Notes under the pieces: model-generated
The model's database searches: none
The model's input: the letters and a program-made list of their open reading frames with translations, nothing else
Told to the model about the DNA's origin: nothing
Source of the DNA: Trichococcus flocculiformis
GTDB taxonomy: Bacteria; Bacillota; Bacilli; Lactobacillales; Aerococcaceae
NCBI RefSeq assembly: GCF_900113645.1
Contig: NZ_FOQC01000023.1
Coordinates: forward strand, 1 to 37,129
DNA length: 37,129 nt
Reading direction: 5' to 3'
Shown here: piece after piece, positions 1 through 8,659 of the stretch
Numbering within the stretch: the first letter of the stretch is position 1
Layout: every line of letters starts with the position of its first letter
Position numbers and translations under genes: made by a program

Positions 1-553
1 CAAAATTAATCTCTTTATCACAAGATTGGCTGATGGACCAAACCCCTTAACTTTTGGCACCTGAGCCCTCTAAAAAAAGAGAACCAATTAACTAAACAAA
101 CAGCGGAGCGTACTCTTGACAATCCGAATGGCCAATGGTTTAAAATTTTCTGAGCCAAGGGCTACTTTGTGCTGCTCCTTTTGTATACCGTCGCCCTTGA
201 CGGCAAAGGAAAAAACCATTGGCTCGGTTGTCAAGAGTGTTTGTTTCACCAAACTTTGAATAGCAGGACTTGGTTTTTCACATCACCTCGTTATTTGGGG
301 CAGTTTCCATAGAATTTTTGGCACTACCCTATTTTTATGGAACAAAAGAATGAAGCTGAATACCATTGTCCTGTTGTTCATTATTAGTTTACTTGTTAAA
401 GTCCACTTCAAGGCAAGCGTTTTCTTTATTTCTTCACCTTTTACTTGTCTTTCTTTCTGCAGCTGTATCTCTTATCATCCCTCCCCTCTGTACTAAGTCT
501 GTATAAATGTTAAAATAATGAAGTGATTGAAATCAATTGAAGAGGTGGGAAAT
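1..553. other. Gene-free left end with spaced inverted repeat
   Basis: No convincing coding region is seen before the regulator gene. The stretch contains an imperfect inverted repeat, with arms near 112-141 and 213-238 (ACTCTTGACAA ... TTGTCAAGAGT plus CCAATGGTTT/AAACCATTGG) around about 70 bases. A smaller hairpin (CCGTC/GACGG) lies inside the spacer. This could be the decayed non-coding end of an insertion element, but no transposase fragment is readable. Confidence 0.45.
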
Positions 554-1282
554 GTGGAAACATTGATTTATAATCTTTTAGCTTACATAAACAATTCTCT
601 TGATAAAGATATTAACTACCACATAGCGAAAACATTGCTCGAAAATTCTCATAAAATCGAGGGATTTTCATTAGAAACAGTCGCAGAGGTATGTAATGTA
701 GCGCCTTCTACAATTAATCGTTTCTGCAAAAGAATTGGTTTCAGAAATTTTTCAAGCTTAAGAAATTCTGTAATGAAGTATGGGGCATCTCTTGAAAAAA
801 ACGATACTGCCCTAAGTGGCGATAGCTTTATAGCGCAATTAAAAGAAAACGTGGAAATAATTGAAAATATCCCAAAAGAACAGATCGAGCGGATCGTAAA
901 ACAGATCAGCAAATCCCGCAGAGTTGTCATACTAGGTTTTGAAAAGAATCAAATCCAAGCTTTGGAGTTGCAAAAAAAAATACTTCTGGCAGGGAAATTT
1001 TGTGAATGCAATACAAACATTTTTAAACAAATGGATGCTCTGGATATATTGACAGAGGAAGATATGATCATCACTATTTCTATCCAGGGATACTTACTCT
1101 CAGAGGAATTCCTCTTATTTGAAAAACTTAAAAAGACAAAGGGAAAGAAATTACTCATTACCTTCTCGGAGCCACATCAACATCTGGAATTGTTTGATGA
1201 AATTTTACAATGCGGAAAAATTGAAAATAGTGCTGTCAGTAGTCAAACCTTATTAAGATTGTTTGATGTATTGTTCCATTGA
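554..1282 (+). CDS. MurR/RpiR-family transcriptional regulator
   Basis: This is a DNA-binding regulator of the MurR/RpiR type, which usually senses a phosphorylated sugar. The N-terminal HTH_6 region (about residues 1-75) contains VAEVCNVAPSTINRFCKRIG, the typical recognition helix. The C-terminal half (about 110-240) is a SIS-like sugar isomerase fold with VVILGFEKNQ and IITISIQGYL. I chose the GTG at 554 because GAGGTGGG lies 4-6 bases upstream. A TTG at 527 (251 residues) has no comparable ribosome binding site. At 242 residues it is shorter than the usual 270-290. It sits directly before a 6-phospho-beta-glucosidase gene on the same strand and probably controls beta-glucoside use. That role is inferred from the neighbour only, and no PTS transporter is visible. 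Confidence 0.8.
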   Translation: METLIYNLLAYINNSLDKDINYHIAKTLLENSHKIEGFSLETVAEVCNVAPSTINRFCKRIGFRNFSSLRNSVMKYGASLEKNDTALSGDSFIAQLKENVEIIENIPKEQIERIVKQISKSRRVVILGFEKNQIQALELQKKILLAGKFCECNTNIFKQMDALDILTEEDMIITISIQGYLLSEEFLLFEKLKKTKGKKLLITFSEPHQHLELFDEILQCGKIENSAVSSQTLLRLFDVLFH

Positions 1283-1310
1283 TTCCAATAGCACCATCCT
1301 TCTCAGCCTT

Positions 1311-1340
1311 AAACTGGTCTCCTTTTGACCAGTTTTTTTT
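1311..1340 (+). terminator. Rho-independent terminator after the RpiR regulator
   Basis: A nine-base-pair stem (AAACTGGTC / GACCAGTTT) with a seven-base loop is followed directly by a run of T. It separates the regulator transcript from the glucosidase gene. Confidence 0.85.
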
Positions 1341-1394
1341 GCATCACTAAATTATAATGAAATCAGAAACAAAAAAAGTCGAAAGAAGGAATAG

Positions 1395-2843
<1,449 letters not shown>

Positions 2844-2857
2844 ATAGAACTTAAGAA

Positions 2858-2918
2858 AATACCTCCACTATAATGTTTTGTGCACAATCGTGTGCCTCTT
2901 CATTATAGTGGAGGTATT
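2858..2918. repeat. Hairpin repeat, copy 1 (18-bp perfect inverted repeat)
   Basis: Eighteen-base arms at 2858-2875 and 2901-2918 (ACCTCCACTATAATG and its complement) pair perfectly, with a small inner stem GCACA/TGTGC in the loop. The element closely resembles the hairpin at 4672-4731, including the shared GTTGAT just after the right arm. The two differ by compensating changes that keep the pairing. It has no T-run on the plus side, so it is not a typical terminator for the glucosidase gene. It may be a small non-autonomous mobile element. Confidence 0.7.
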
Positions 2919-3074
2919 GTTGATTTAACGATTTCGCGAAGAAGAAACCATAGAACAGATCCTTGGTCGGCATTTATTGATTATTTTTTACAGGACCTCA
3001 TTGTGTATGATCAAGAAAACGATACCAATCATACCCTGTCGTTACAGTTGGCTTTAAAGCTATATGCAAAATAG
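2880..3074 (+). other. Possible coding relic downstream of hairpin repeat
   Basis: A 64-codon open frame begins inside the hairpin and ends at 3074. Its second half (AFIDYFLQDLIVYDQE, then LSLQLALKLYAK) looks protein-like, but there is no ribosome binding site and I do not recognise a family. It may be the 3' fragment of a lost gene. It could also be chance, so it should not be treated as a gene without homologs. Confidence 0.2.
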
Positions 3075-3118
3075 ACATAGTCCGCTGCACCAACTATGCA
3101 ATCTATTCATATAAAAAA

Positions 3119-3127
3119 TGTTATAAT
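3119..3127 (+). promoter_or_regulatory. Extended -10 promoter of the mgtE leader
   Basis: TGTTATAAT is a consensus extended -10 (TG-n-TATAAT, with TATAAT at 3122-3127). No good -35 box is visible, which is usual for extended -10 promoters. A start near 3134 would give a leader of about 135 bases before mgtE. Confidence 0.65.
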
Positions 3128-3184
3128 GAAGCAGATACTGTCAATATAACTAAACCCAAAGGAGACTATTGAGGAGGTGGCAGA

Positions 3185-3310
3185 ATGGTACCTGACCCCG
3201 CTAGGTGGATGAGACGATTCAACTTAACAAAACGGGAAGGCTCGCTGCCTTCTCAAGAGGAGGATTATAATGAAAAAAAATGTATTCAAACACGAGTCCT
3301 ATTACAATAA
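3185..3310 (+). CDS. Putative MgtL-like leader peptide of mgtE (MVPDP...)
   Basis: This 41-codon ORF is preceded by AGGAGGTG five bases before its ATG, one of the best ribosome binding sites in the window. The product begins MVPDPARWMRRF, then NLTKREGSLPSQ. The ORF runs out of frame across the mgtE start at 3270 and stops at 3308-3310. Enterobacterial MgtL ([17 protein letters not shown]), the leader of the Mg2+ transporter gene mgtA, has the same M-x-P-D-P start followed by arginines. In that system the acidic/proline stretch destabilises the translating ribosome when Mg2+ is low. The shared motif upstream of a Mg2+ transporter suggests a similar sensing role here, but that role is inference. 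The strong initiation signal and the position are seen directly. It may act only in cis. Confidence 0.6.
   Translation: MVPDPARWMRRFNLTKREGSLPSQEEDYNEKKCIQTRVLLQ
3234..3264 (+). promoter_or_regulatory. Alternative hairpins at the mgtE ribosome binding site
   Basis: GGGAAGGC (3234-3241) can pair with GCCTTCTC (3247-3254) around a five-base loop. The CCTTC part of the second segment (3248-3252) can instead pair with GGAGG (3259-3263), which is the mgtE ribosome binding site. The two pairings exclude each other, giving an anti-anti-SD / anti-SD / SD order. The SD-hiding stem is only five pairs with one wobble, so its strength is uncertain. Confidence 0.4.
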
Positions 3311-4622
3311 CATTTTCGCAGTTCTAAAAGAGAATGACCGCGAGCAATTCCGCACCCTTTTGCTGACGCTTCACGAGCGAGACCAGGCGGAGGTGCTGCG
3401 CCGCTTATATCCTGAAAATAAGAAGAAAATCGAAATTTTTTTAACAGCAAAAGAATTCGCTGATGTACTGAGCTGGATGGATGTGGATGAGCAAGCAAAC
3501 TTGCTGAAGGATTTTAAACCCGAATATGTGCGGGAAATTCTCCAGAGGATGTCACGCGACGATGCAGCGAGTATGTTGGCTAAAACAGGATCTGAAGGCA
3601 AAGCCATTCTGAATCAACTGAGCGACCAGGATCGAGCCGACTTAGAAGAGTTGCTGGCTTACCCGTCACAAAGCGCTGGCTCGATTATGACAAAAGAATT
3701 TGTGAGCGTTTCTCCCAATTCCACTGTCCATCAAGCCTTTAATCAAGTGCGTGCACAAGCTCCAACTGCAGAAATCATCCAATATCTGTATGTCTTGGAT
3801 GCGCACGGTATCTTACTCGGGATTTTGTCCATACGTGATTTATTCCTTCTCCCTGCAGAAGTGCTGATCGGAGATAGGATGTCCTCACACTTCATCCACG
3901 CGCGACTCGAGGATGATCAAGAAAAAATAGCCCGGCTGATCCAAGATTACGACTTAGTGGCGCTGCCTATCCTGGACGACAAAAATATCCTCAGAGGGAT
4001 TGTAACGGTGGATGATATCATGGACATCATGGAAGACGAAGTAACTGAAGACTTTAACGAGTTCTCAGCCATTACGACCACTTTTGACCGGCCAGAAACC
4101 GTCTGGGAAATTGCTCGTGCACGCTCACCATGGATCATCATCTTACTCTTTATGGGAATGCTTAGCGCAAGTCTAATCAGCTCATTTGAAGAAACGCTCA
4201 ATCAAGTAGTCGTTTTAGCCGCCTTTATTCCTATCATCATGGACTCCGCGGGTAACGTAGGAACCCAGTCGCTAGCAGTGGCCGTTCGAGGCTTGATTTT
4301 GAAAGAACAGGATGAGCGCATCGGACGTACCATTTGGAAAGAATTTATGGTGGGGATGTGTATCGGTCTTTTGGCAGGAATTGTTTTATCGCTTGTCATT
4401 CTCATCTTTTACAGAAATGCTGTCCTCGCGCTCATACTGGGGATAACCATTTTCATCACCCTGAGTCTTTCTACCATCAGCGGGACAGTTGTTCCTATCC
4501 TTATCAATACGTTAAAATTCGATCCAGCCATCGCATCCGGACCATTCATTACCACCATCAATGATATTTTAGGACTCTATATTTACTTTTCTATCGCTTC
4601 ATTCCTGCTCCATCTTATTTAA
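3270..4622 (+). CDS. mgtE: Magnesium transporter MgtE
   Basis: MgtE is a homodimeric Mg2+ channel of the cytoplasmic membrane that closes when its cytosolic domains bind Mg2+. The 450-residue protein has the full layout. An acidic N domain of helical repeats (about 15-130) includes WMDVDEQANLLKDF. Two CBS domains follow (about 135-255: AGSIMTKEFVSVSPNSTV, then RGIVTVDDIMDIMEDEV), then five transmembrane helices (about 285-450). The pore motif reads IIMDSAGNVGTQS, and the later PFITTINDILG carries the conserved TM5 aspartate. GAGGAGGA precedes the ATG by about five bases. The gene lies behind a leader ORF whose translation crosses the mgtE start, so expression is probably set by leader translation. 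I saw no M-box-like core. Confidence 0.95.
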   Translation: MKKNVFKHESYYNNIFAVLKENDREQFRTLLLTLHERDQAEVLRRLYPENKKKIEIFLTAKEFADVLSWMDVDEQANLLKDFKPEYVREILQRMSRDDAASMLAKTGSEGKAILNQLSDQDRADLEELLAYPSQSAGSIMTKEFVSVSPNSTVHQAFNQVRAQAPTAEIIQYLYVLDAHGILLGILSIRDLFLLPAEVLIGDRMSSHFIHARLEDDQEKIARLIQDYDLVALPILDDKNILRGIVTVDDIMDIMEDEVTEDFNEFSAITTTFDRPETVWEIARARSPWIIILLFMGMLSASLISSFEETLNQVVVLAAFIPIIMDSAGNVGTQSLAVAVRGLILKEQDERIGRTIWKEFMVGMCIGLLAGIVLSLVILIFYRNAVLALILGITIFITLSLSTISGTVVPILINTLKFDPAIASGPFITTINDILGLYIYFSIASFLLHLI

Positions 4623-4671
4623 CGTTAGAAATAGTATTGTTCTTCATGGAGTAATTGATAAAAAAGCAAAA

Positions 4672-4731
4672 AACACCTCGACTATAATGAACAAGCCCGC
4701 TCGTGGGCTTATTCACTATAGTCGAGGTGTT
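4672..4731 (-). terminator. Hairpin repeat, copy 2, acting as terminator of the CRP-like gene
   Basis: A long near-perfect hairpin has 15-base outer arms (AACACCTCGACTATA and complement) and an inner stem AAGCCC/GGGCTT with two mismatches. On the minus strand it is followed by a T-rich run (GTTTTTTGC), so it can terminate the regulator gene, whose stop codon lies inside it. It is homologous to the hairpin at 2858-2918, with covarying stem positions. Confidence 0.75.
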
Positions 4732-5450
4732 GTTGATGGAATCGTCTGTTTTACCGAGTGAGAATTTTGGTTAGTGCATCGATTGGTTTTCAAACTTAAT
4801 TTTTCCAACGCTTCTTTGCTGACAATGAAATATTGTCGGCCTCTTTTTTCCAATAATCCTTCTTCACGGAATTTGTTGAGCGTGTATAACAAATGTCGGT
4901 AGCTTACTCCCACATACTCCGCTGTCTCTGTCAGTTTTTCTTGAAAATAGCCATTATTCTCAATTTGAAGAATATACTTTGCTAATCTATTTTTGAGTTC
5001 ATAATCTTGCATAGCTGTGTAATGCTCTGTTCTTTTAAGCAATTTATCACCTAAATATTTTGATAAATGAAGAAGAAAAGCATTATCCTCCAGCAGCTGT
5101 TTTTTCGCTGATGCTAACGGAATCGCCAGACACGTATAGTCATTTATAGCTACAACATCTTTTGAATGTTCTTCTGCCTCGATTAAAGATAATTCACCAA
5201 TAAAATCATTTTTCCCTAGAAACTGAATGAGTGCGCGCTTTCCGTTCTCATGCACTAAATAGATCTTTGCCCTCCCATCCAACAATAAGAATAAGCAGCG
5301 AATATCTTCGTCAAAACGCACAATATATTCATTGCAGGAAAATTTGCAAATGTAGGCTTGATGTAACAGTGCTTCCGGAAAAATTGCTTGCATGCTTCTA
5401 TATCTATCGACAGATTGTGCAGCATACTCTTTTAGACGAATCTTCTCCAA
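4716..5450 (-). CDS. YeiL-like CRP/FNR-family transcriptional regulator
   Basis: This is a transcription factor with an N-terminal cyclic-nucleotide-binding-like beta barrel (about 25-135, with IRCLFLLLDGRAKIYLVHEN and NDFIGELSLIEAE) and a C-terminal winged helix (about 165-215). The helix region ETAEYVGVSYRHLLYTLNKF is strikingly like E. coli YeiL (AAEYLGVSYRHLLYVLAQF). Start: TTG at 5450, with GAGGTG about six bases upstream. At 244 residues it is slightly longer than usual. The last residues (TTPRL) are encoded by the hairpin repeat that supplies the stop codon, so the C terminus may have been altered by insertion. It is divergent from a YjjG-type nucleotidase gene with an imperfect palindrome between them. 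The ligand is unknown. Confidence 0.85.
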   Translation of the reverse strand: MEKIRLKEYAAQSVDRYRSMQAIFPEALLHQAYICKFSCNEYIVRFDEDIRCLFLLLDGRAKIYLVHENGKRALIQFLGKNDFIGELSLIEAEEHSKDVVAINDYTCLAIPLASAKKQLLEDNAFLLHLSKYLGDKLLKRTEHYTAMQDYELKNRLAKYILQIENNGYFQEKLTETAEYVGVSYRHLLYTLNKFREEGLLEKRGRQYFIVSKEALEKLSLKTNRCTNQNSHSVKQTIPSTTPRL

Positions 5451-5467
5451 ATTGTCACCTCACTATG

Positions 5468-5505
5468 ATATATCTCCTATTATTATATTCTGATATAGGA
5501 TATAT
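5468..5505. promoter_or_regulatory. Imperfect palindrome between divergent crp-like and yjjG genes
   Basis: ATATATCTCCTAT (5468-5480) is repeated in inverse as ATAGGATATAT (5495-5505), with a two-base indel and 14 bases between. Its place in a short divergent intergenic region fits an operator for the CRP-like regulator. Binding is inferred only. Confidence 0.4.
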
Positions 5506-5527
5506 TACAAAGAAGAGGTGGATAAGA

Positions 5528-6223
5528 ATGAATAAATATAAACATATCATTTTTGATTTAGATGATACACTACTTGATTTTCAAGATACAGAAGAACAGG
5601 CTTTAAAAGAAATTATTACATTGTATAATTTGCCCTACAATAAACAGACTATTGCGTGTTATAAAGGCATTAACGATGGCTTGTGGTCTCAATTGGAAGA
5701 GGGCTTGATTTCTCGCGAGAAAGTTTTAAAAACACGCTTCTCCTTATTTTTGAAAGAATTTCAGATAGATGAGAGTGGATCAAAAGTAGAGGCGATGTAC
5801 CGTGAGCATTTAAACCAAGGCCATTCGACCATTACCCACGCAACTGAATTATTGGACACATTAAGTGGGCAAGGATACAAATTATATATTGGCACAAACG
5901 GCGTAGGCAATACGCAAAGAAAAAGATTAGCAGATTCCAAGCTGCAAGGCTATTTTGAAGATATTTTCATATCCGAAGAAATCGGGCATGAGAAACCGAA
6001 TGCCCTCTTCTTTCAACATATTTTGGATACTTTGAACGCAAGCCATAAAGAAGAATTTTTAATGATCGGGGATCGCTTGTCCTCAGATATCAAAGGCGCT
6101 CTCAACATAGGAATGGACTGCGTCTGGTTTGACCGGAAGAAAAGTCAACCTGATCCATTCGCCCCGCAAAGCACATACACTGTATCAAACTTAATGGAAA
6201 TAGCCGCATTATTGGAAGGTTAG
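5528..6223 (+). CDS. HAD-superfamily hydrolase, YjjG/YfnB-type nucleotidase
   Basis: This is a phosphatase of the haloacid dehalogenase superfamily, in the group that removes phosphate from (non-canonical) pyrimidine nucleotides. Motif I is HIIFDLDDTLLDF with nucleophile and acid Asp10/Asp12. Motif II is in IGTNGV, the motif III lysine is in EEIGHEKPN, and motif IV is MIGDRLSSDIKGALNIGMD, close to the YjjG signature. A helical cap lies between motifs I and II. The ATG at 5528 is preceded by AGAGGTGG; an open frame extends upstream to 5231 but runs antisense through the regulator and has no ribosome binding site there. Length 231, normal for YjjG. It is divergent from the CRP-like gene. Substrate preference is known only by family. 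Confidence 0.85.
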   Translation: MNKYKHIIFDLDDTLLDFQDTEEQALKEIITLYNLPYNKQTIACYKGINDGLWSQLEEGLISREKVLKTRFSLFLKEFQIDESGSKVEAMYREHLNQGHSTITHATELLDTLSGQGYKLYIGTNGVGNTQRKRLADSKLQGYFEDIFISEEIGHEKPNALFFQHILDTLNASHKEEFLMIGDRLSSDIKGALNIGMDCVWFDRKKSQPDPFAPQSTYTVSNLMEIAALLEG

Positions 6224-6244
6224 TTGACAGAAATGAGCAGGCAA

Positions 6245-6300
6245 ACACCCGATACCAATCCGACCAGATGTTGGTCAGGCTAGTATCGGGTGCATTTTGT
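6245..6300 (+). terminator. Terminator after the YjjG-type gene
   Basis: ACCCGATAC (6247-6255) pairs with GTATCGGGT (6283-6291), with an inner CCGACCA/TGGTCAGG-like stem. It is followed by a T-rich stretch. Confidence 0.75.
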
Positions 6301-6368
6301 TATAGGATCCAACTTTGTGCGGTTGCTTGTTGCGGAAATTGCCTGGTGGTCAAACAATGCCTTTTATG

Positions 6369-6890
6369 TCAGATCTTGTCTTCATCTCCCGGAACATATG
6401 TTGTTTCTTGTTCCAAAACATCTTCCATTGCCTCGACATCGGGATGAGAATCCTTTTCCGGCGCATCTTCAAGGATATCTTTGGCTACGCCTGGATCTGG
6501 GTTCATCGGTTCCAAGTTCAACGCACTTTCCTTATTCAACAAGTCATCCACAATCACAATGATTTCGCCATCATCCAATTGTTTCTGGTACCCATCCAAC
6601 AAAGTGTCCTCTTCCGCTTCAGAGTCGGGGTTTTCGGTGTTGGTCACGTAATCATCACTCGTGAAAATGGGGAACATATTCAGGATTTTTTCCCAAAGCG
6701 AAAAATGTTCGGCATGATGCTCCTCCAATTTGATCTGTGCATCTGTGGAATCATCCAATTCCTTGTATGTGTTATCTTTATTTGTGACAAGCGTAATGTC
6801 TGACTCCGCGTACCCTTCCTTACGCAAATCCTCTAGAACAGCATGAACTTCTGAAATGGTGCGGTAGGAGCCTTTTACAAATTTAGCCAT
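6369..6890 (-). CDS. YflT-type general stress protein (paralog 1)
   Basis: The first 110 residues match the YflT / heat-induced stress protein domain: AKFVKGSYRTISEVHAVLED, then a YAESDITLVTN strand and a closing GEIIVIVDD strand. Bacillus relatives belong to the general stress response, but their biochemical role is unknown. The tail (about 115-173) is acidic and proline-containing, probably disordered. I chose the ATG at 6890 (MAKF) because GGAGG lies seven bases upstream; an ATG six bases earlier is too close to it. Two related genes, at 26315 and 26724, have the same domain. A promoter is visible upstream (6935-6963). It is cytosolic, with no signal peptide. Confidence 0.8.
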   Translation of the reverse strand: MAKFVKGSYRTISEVHAVLEDLRKEGYAESDITLVTNKDNTYKELDDSTDAQIKLEEHHAEHFSLWEKILNMFPIFTSDDYVTNTENPDSEAEEDTLLDGYQKQLDDGEIIVIVDDLLNKESALNLEPMNPDPGVAKDILEDAPEKDSHPDVEAMEDVLEQETTYVPGDEDKI

Positions 6891-6934
6891 AATCATTACC
6901 TCCACATTCTTATTCGATACTCTGTTACAACTCT

Positions 6935-6963
6935 ATTTTATAGAAACTTGGCTGCACTATCAA
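6935..6963 (-). promoter_or_regulatory. Sigma-A-type promoter of YflT paralog 1
   Basis: On the minus strand TTGATA (6958-6963) and TAAAAT (6935-6940) are 17 bases apart, about 45 bases before the start codon. Confidence 0.55.
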
Positions 6964-6996
6964 AGATTAACCCTTCAACAACAAAGATGAAGGTAA

Positions 6997-7043
6997 AAAC
7001 ACCGCCAAAGTCAGCTGATGCCTGGCTGACTTTGGCGGTGTTT
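6997..7043 (-). terminator. Strong terminator after metQ
   Basis: A 19-base-pair perfect stem (AAACACCGCCAAAGTCAGC and its complement) has a nine-base loop. On the minus strand it is followed by TTTTTACC. It ends the msrA-metQ transcript. Confidence 0.92.
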
Positions 7044-7048
7044 AGTGC

Positions 7049-7870
7049 TTATTCCCAAACGGGTATGGACGATTTGTTGGTGACCTCATCTATGATTTTT
7101 TCAACTTCAGGAGTTTGATAGTAATCGACGATGATTTGGAAATCAGGGTCTTCGCTTTCATCTTCTCGAGCAGCGATTACGTTGTAATAAGGTTTGGATG
7201 AGTCGGCCACGGGTTCAAGGAAAATGGCGTCCTCAGTAGGCACCAAGCCTGCATCAGCAGCCATGTCATTATTGACTACGGAGGCATCGACGTCCGTCAT
7301 GGCGCGAGCCGTCTGATTGGCAGCCAAGACCGTGAATTTGAGGTTTTTCGGATTTGATGTGATGTCATTTACAGTAGGCAACAAGCCCTTTTCTGCATCC
7401 AATTCAATCAATCCGGCAGCCTGCAACAACAGCAAGGCTCTGGATTCGTTCGAAACATCATCCGGTATTGCGATTTCCCCACCATCCGGTATTTCATCTA
7501 CAGATGTGTGTTTTTCAGAAAAAAGCCCCATCGGATTCAGTGTCGTATACGCGATTGTTGTGTTGCTGTATCCAGCATCTTCATTCACTTGTTCCATGTA
7601 AATTTCAGTCAAAGCCGCGTGCAGATCAATTTCGCCCTCTTCCAAAGCTTGGATCGGTTTCACATATTCCGTGAATTTTACTAGCTCGATTCTTACGGGC
7701 TCGTTGTTTTCTTCAAGTTGTTCTTGAACATGTTCCCACACCTCATTCCGTTCACCGACAACGCCAATTTTCACAGTCCGGATATCTTCTTGAGCCGCTT
7801 CCTGGCCGCACGCAGCGAGAAACAATACCGCTGCCCCAACCGTTACTAAACTTTTAAATATTTTTTTCAT
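7049..7870 (-). CDS. metQ: MetQ/NlpA-family substrate-binding lipoprotein
   Basis: This is the extracellular lipid-anchored binding protein of a methionine-type ABC importer. It has a signal peptide with lipobox FLAACGQ (Cys at residue 21). NlpA-family features include [40 protein letters not shown] and [18 protein letters not shown]. Length 273, normal. I chose the ATG at 7870 (MKKIFK); the frame extends nine codons further but that would spoil the signal peptide. The start overlaps the msrA stop by 17 bases, so translation is coupled. The ATPase and permease (metN, metI) are not next to it. Pairing with methionine sulfoxide reductase suggests uptake of methionine or its oxidised form, which is inference. 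Confidence 0.9.
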   Translation of the reverse strand: MKKIFKSLVTVGAAVLFLAACGQEAAQEDIRTVKIGVVGERNEVWEHVQEQLEENNEPVRIELVKFTEYVKPIQALEEGEIDLHAALTEIYMEQVNEDAGYSNTTIAYTTLNPMGLFSEKHTSVDEIPDGGEIAIPDDVSNESRALLLLQAAGLIELDAEKGLLPTVNDITSNPKNLKFTVLAANQTARAMTDVDASVVNNDMAADAGLVPTEDAIFLEPVADSSKPYYNVIAAREDESEDPDFQIIVDYYQTPEVEKIIDEVTNKSSIPVWE

Positions 7871-8402
7871 GTTTGTCCGCCTCTCCCCATACTTCATTTA
7901 AGCGATTTTGTCTGTCTTCCTCCAAGGGTATCATTCGCTCATAATTTCCCTCTTTTTTATAAAAATCCTGATGATACTCTTCTGCAGGATAAAAGATGCT
8001 TGCAGGAGAAATTTGCGTGACAATCGGCGCATTGATTGCCAGTTTGTCTTTCAGCTCCTCTTTAGAGCGTTCCGCAATTTCTTTCTGTGTTTCCGAGTGA
8101 TAAAAGATTTCCGGACGGTACGACGAGCCGCGGTCCATGAACTGTCCCATGGCATCTGTCGGATCCGTTTGTTGCCAATAAATATCCAGCAACTCCCCAT
8201 AGGAAATCACACTATTATCAAAAGTGATCTGGATCGCCTCTGTGTGCCCGGTTCCTCCTGCCTTCACTTCCTCATACGTCGGATTTTCTTTGAAACCCCC
8301 GGTATAGCCTGAAACAACGGACTCGATTCCAGGTCTTTCATCAAACGGTTCAAGCATGCACCAGAAACATCCTCCGGCAAGCGTTGCAATTTCTTTGGAC
8401 AT
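7854..8402 (-). CDS. msrA: Peptide methionine sulfoxide reductase MsrA
   Basis: The enzyme reduces methionine-S-sulfoxide in proteins and free methionine in the cytoplasm. The catalytic motif is [15 protein letters not shown], with reactive Cys12. Family motifs include [42 protein letters not shown] and AEEYHQDFY. Length 182, a single-domain MsrA with no MsrB fusion. The ATG at 8402 is supported by GGGGGAG about nine bases upstream; a TTG six codons earlier sits on that site. The 3' end overlaps the metQ start, forming a two-gene operon. The C terminus lacks an obvious extra resolving Cys. Confidence 0.95.
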   Translation of the reverse strand: MSKEIATLAGGCFWCMLEPFDERPGIESVVSGYTGGFKENPTYEEVKAGGTGHTEAIQITFDNSVISYGELLDIYWQQTDPTDAMGQFMDRGSSYRPEIFYHSETQKEIAERSKEELKDKLAINAPIVTQISPASIFYPAEEYHQDFYKKEGNYERMIPLEEDRQNRLNEVWGEADKHEKNI

Positions 8403-8659
8403 AGTCTTATTCTCCCCCAAAAATGGCGCTCCGCCAATTCATAACATTTTTTCATTATATAACAGGAAGTTACTTTTAGATAGTGAAAAAAATCGATCAC
8501 TGATGATCGTTTTTTCCGAACACCACAGAATCTCCCTTCTGAAAATCATTGACTTTTCCTGTAATTAAATTATCCTATAAACATACCTAAAATGAGTGTC
8601 ATGAAAATCGATGCGTTTTCATCGGAAGCGTATTGATGATTCAGGATAGCGAGGGAAAC

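Noticed and set aside
3128-3270. M-box (ykoK) magnesium riboswitch before mgtE
   Set aside because: The leader is short and lacks the conserved M-box core segments that I know; the leader ORF explains the sequence better.
5231-5527. N-terminal extension of the HAD nucleotidase
   Set aside because: It runs antisense through the CRP-like gene and has no ribosome binding site, while MNKYKH at 5528 has a strong one and matches the family start.
6290-6803. Plus-strand ORFs opposite YflT paralog 1
   Set aside because: Antisense to a gene with clear family motifs and a good start signal.
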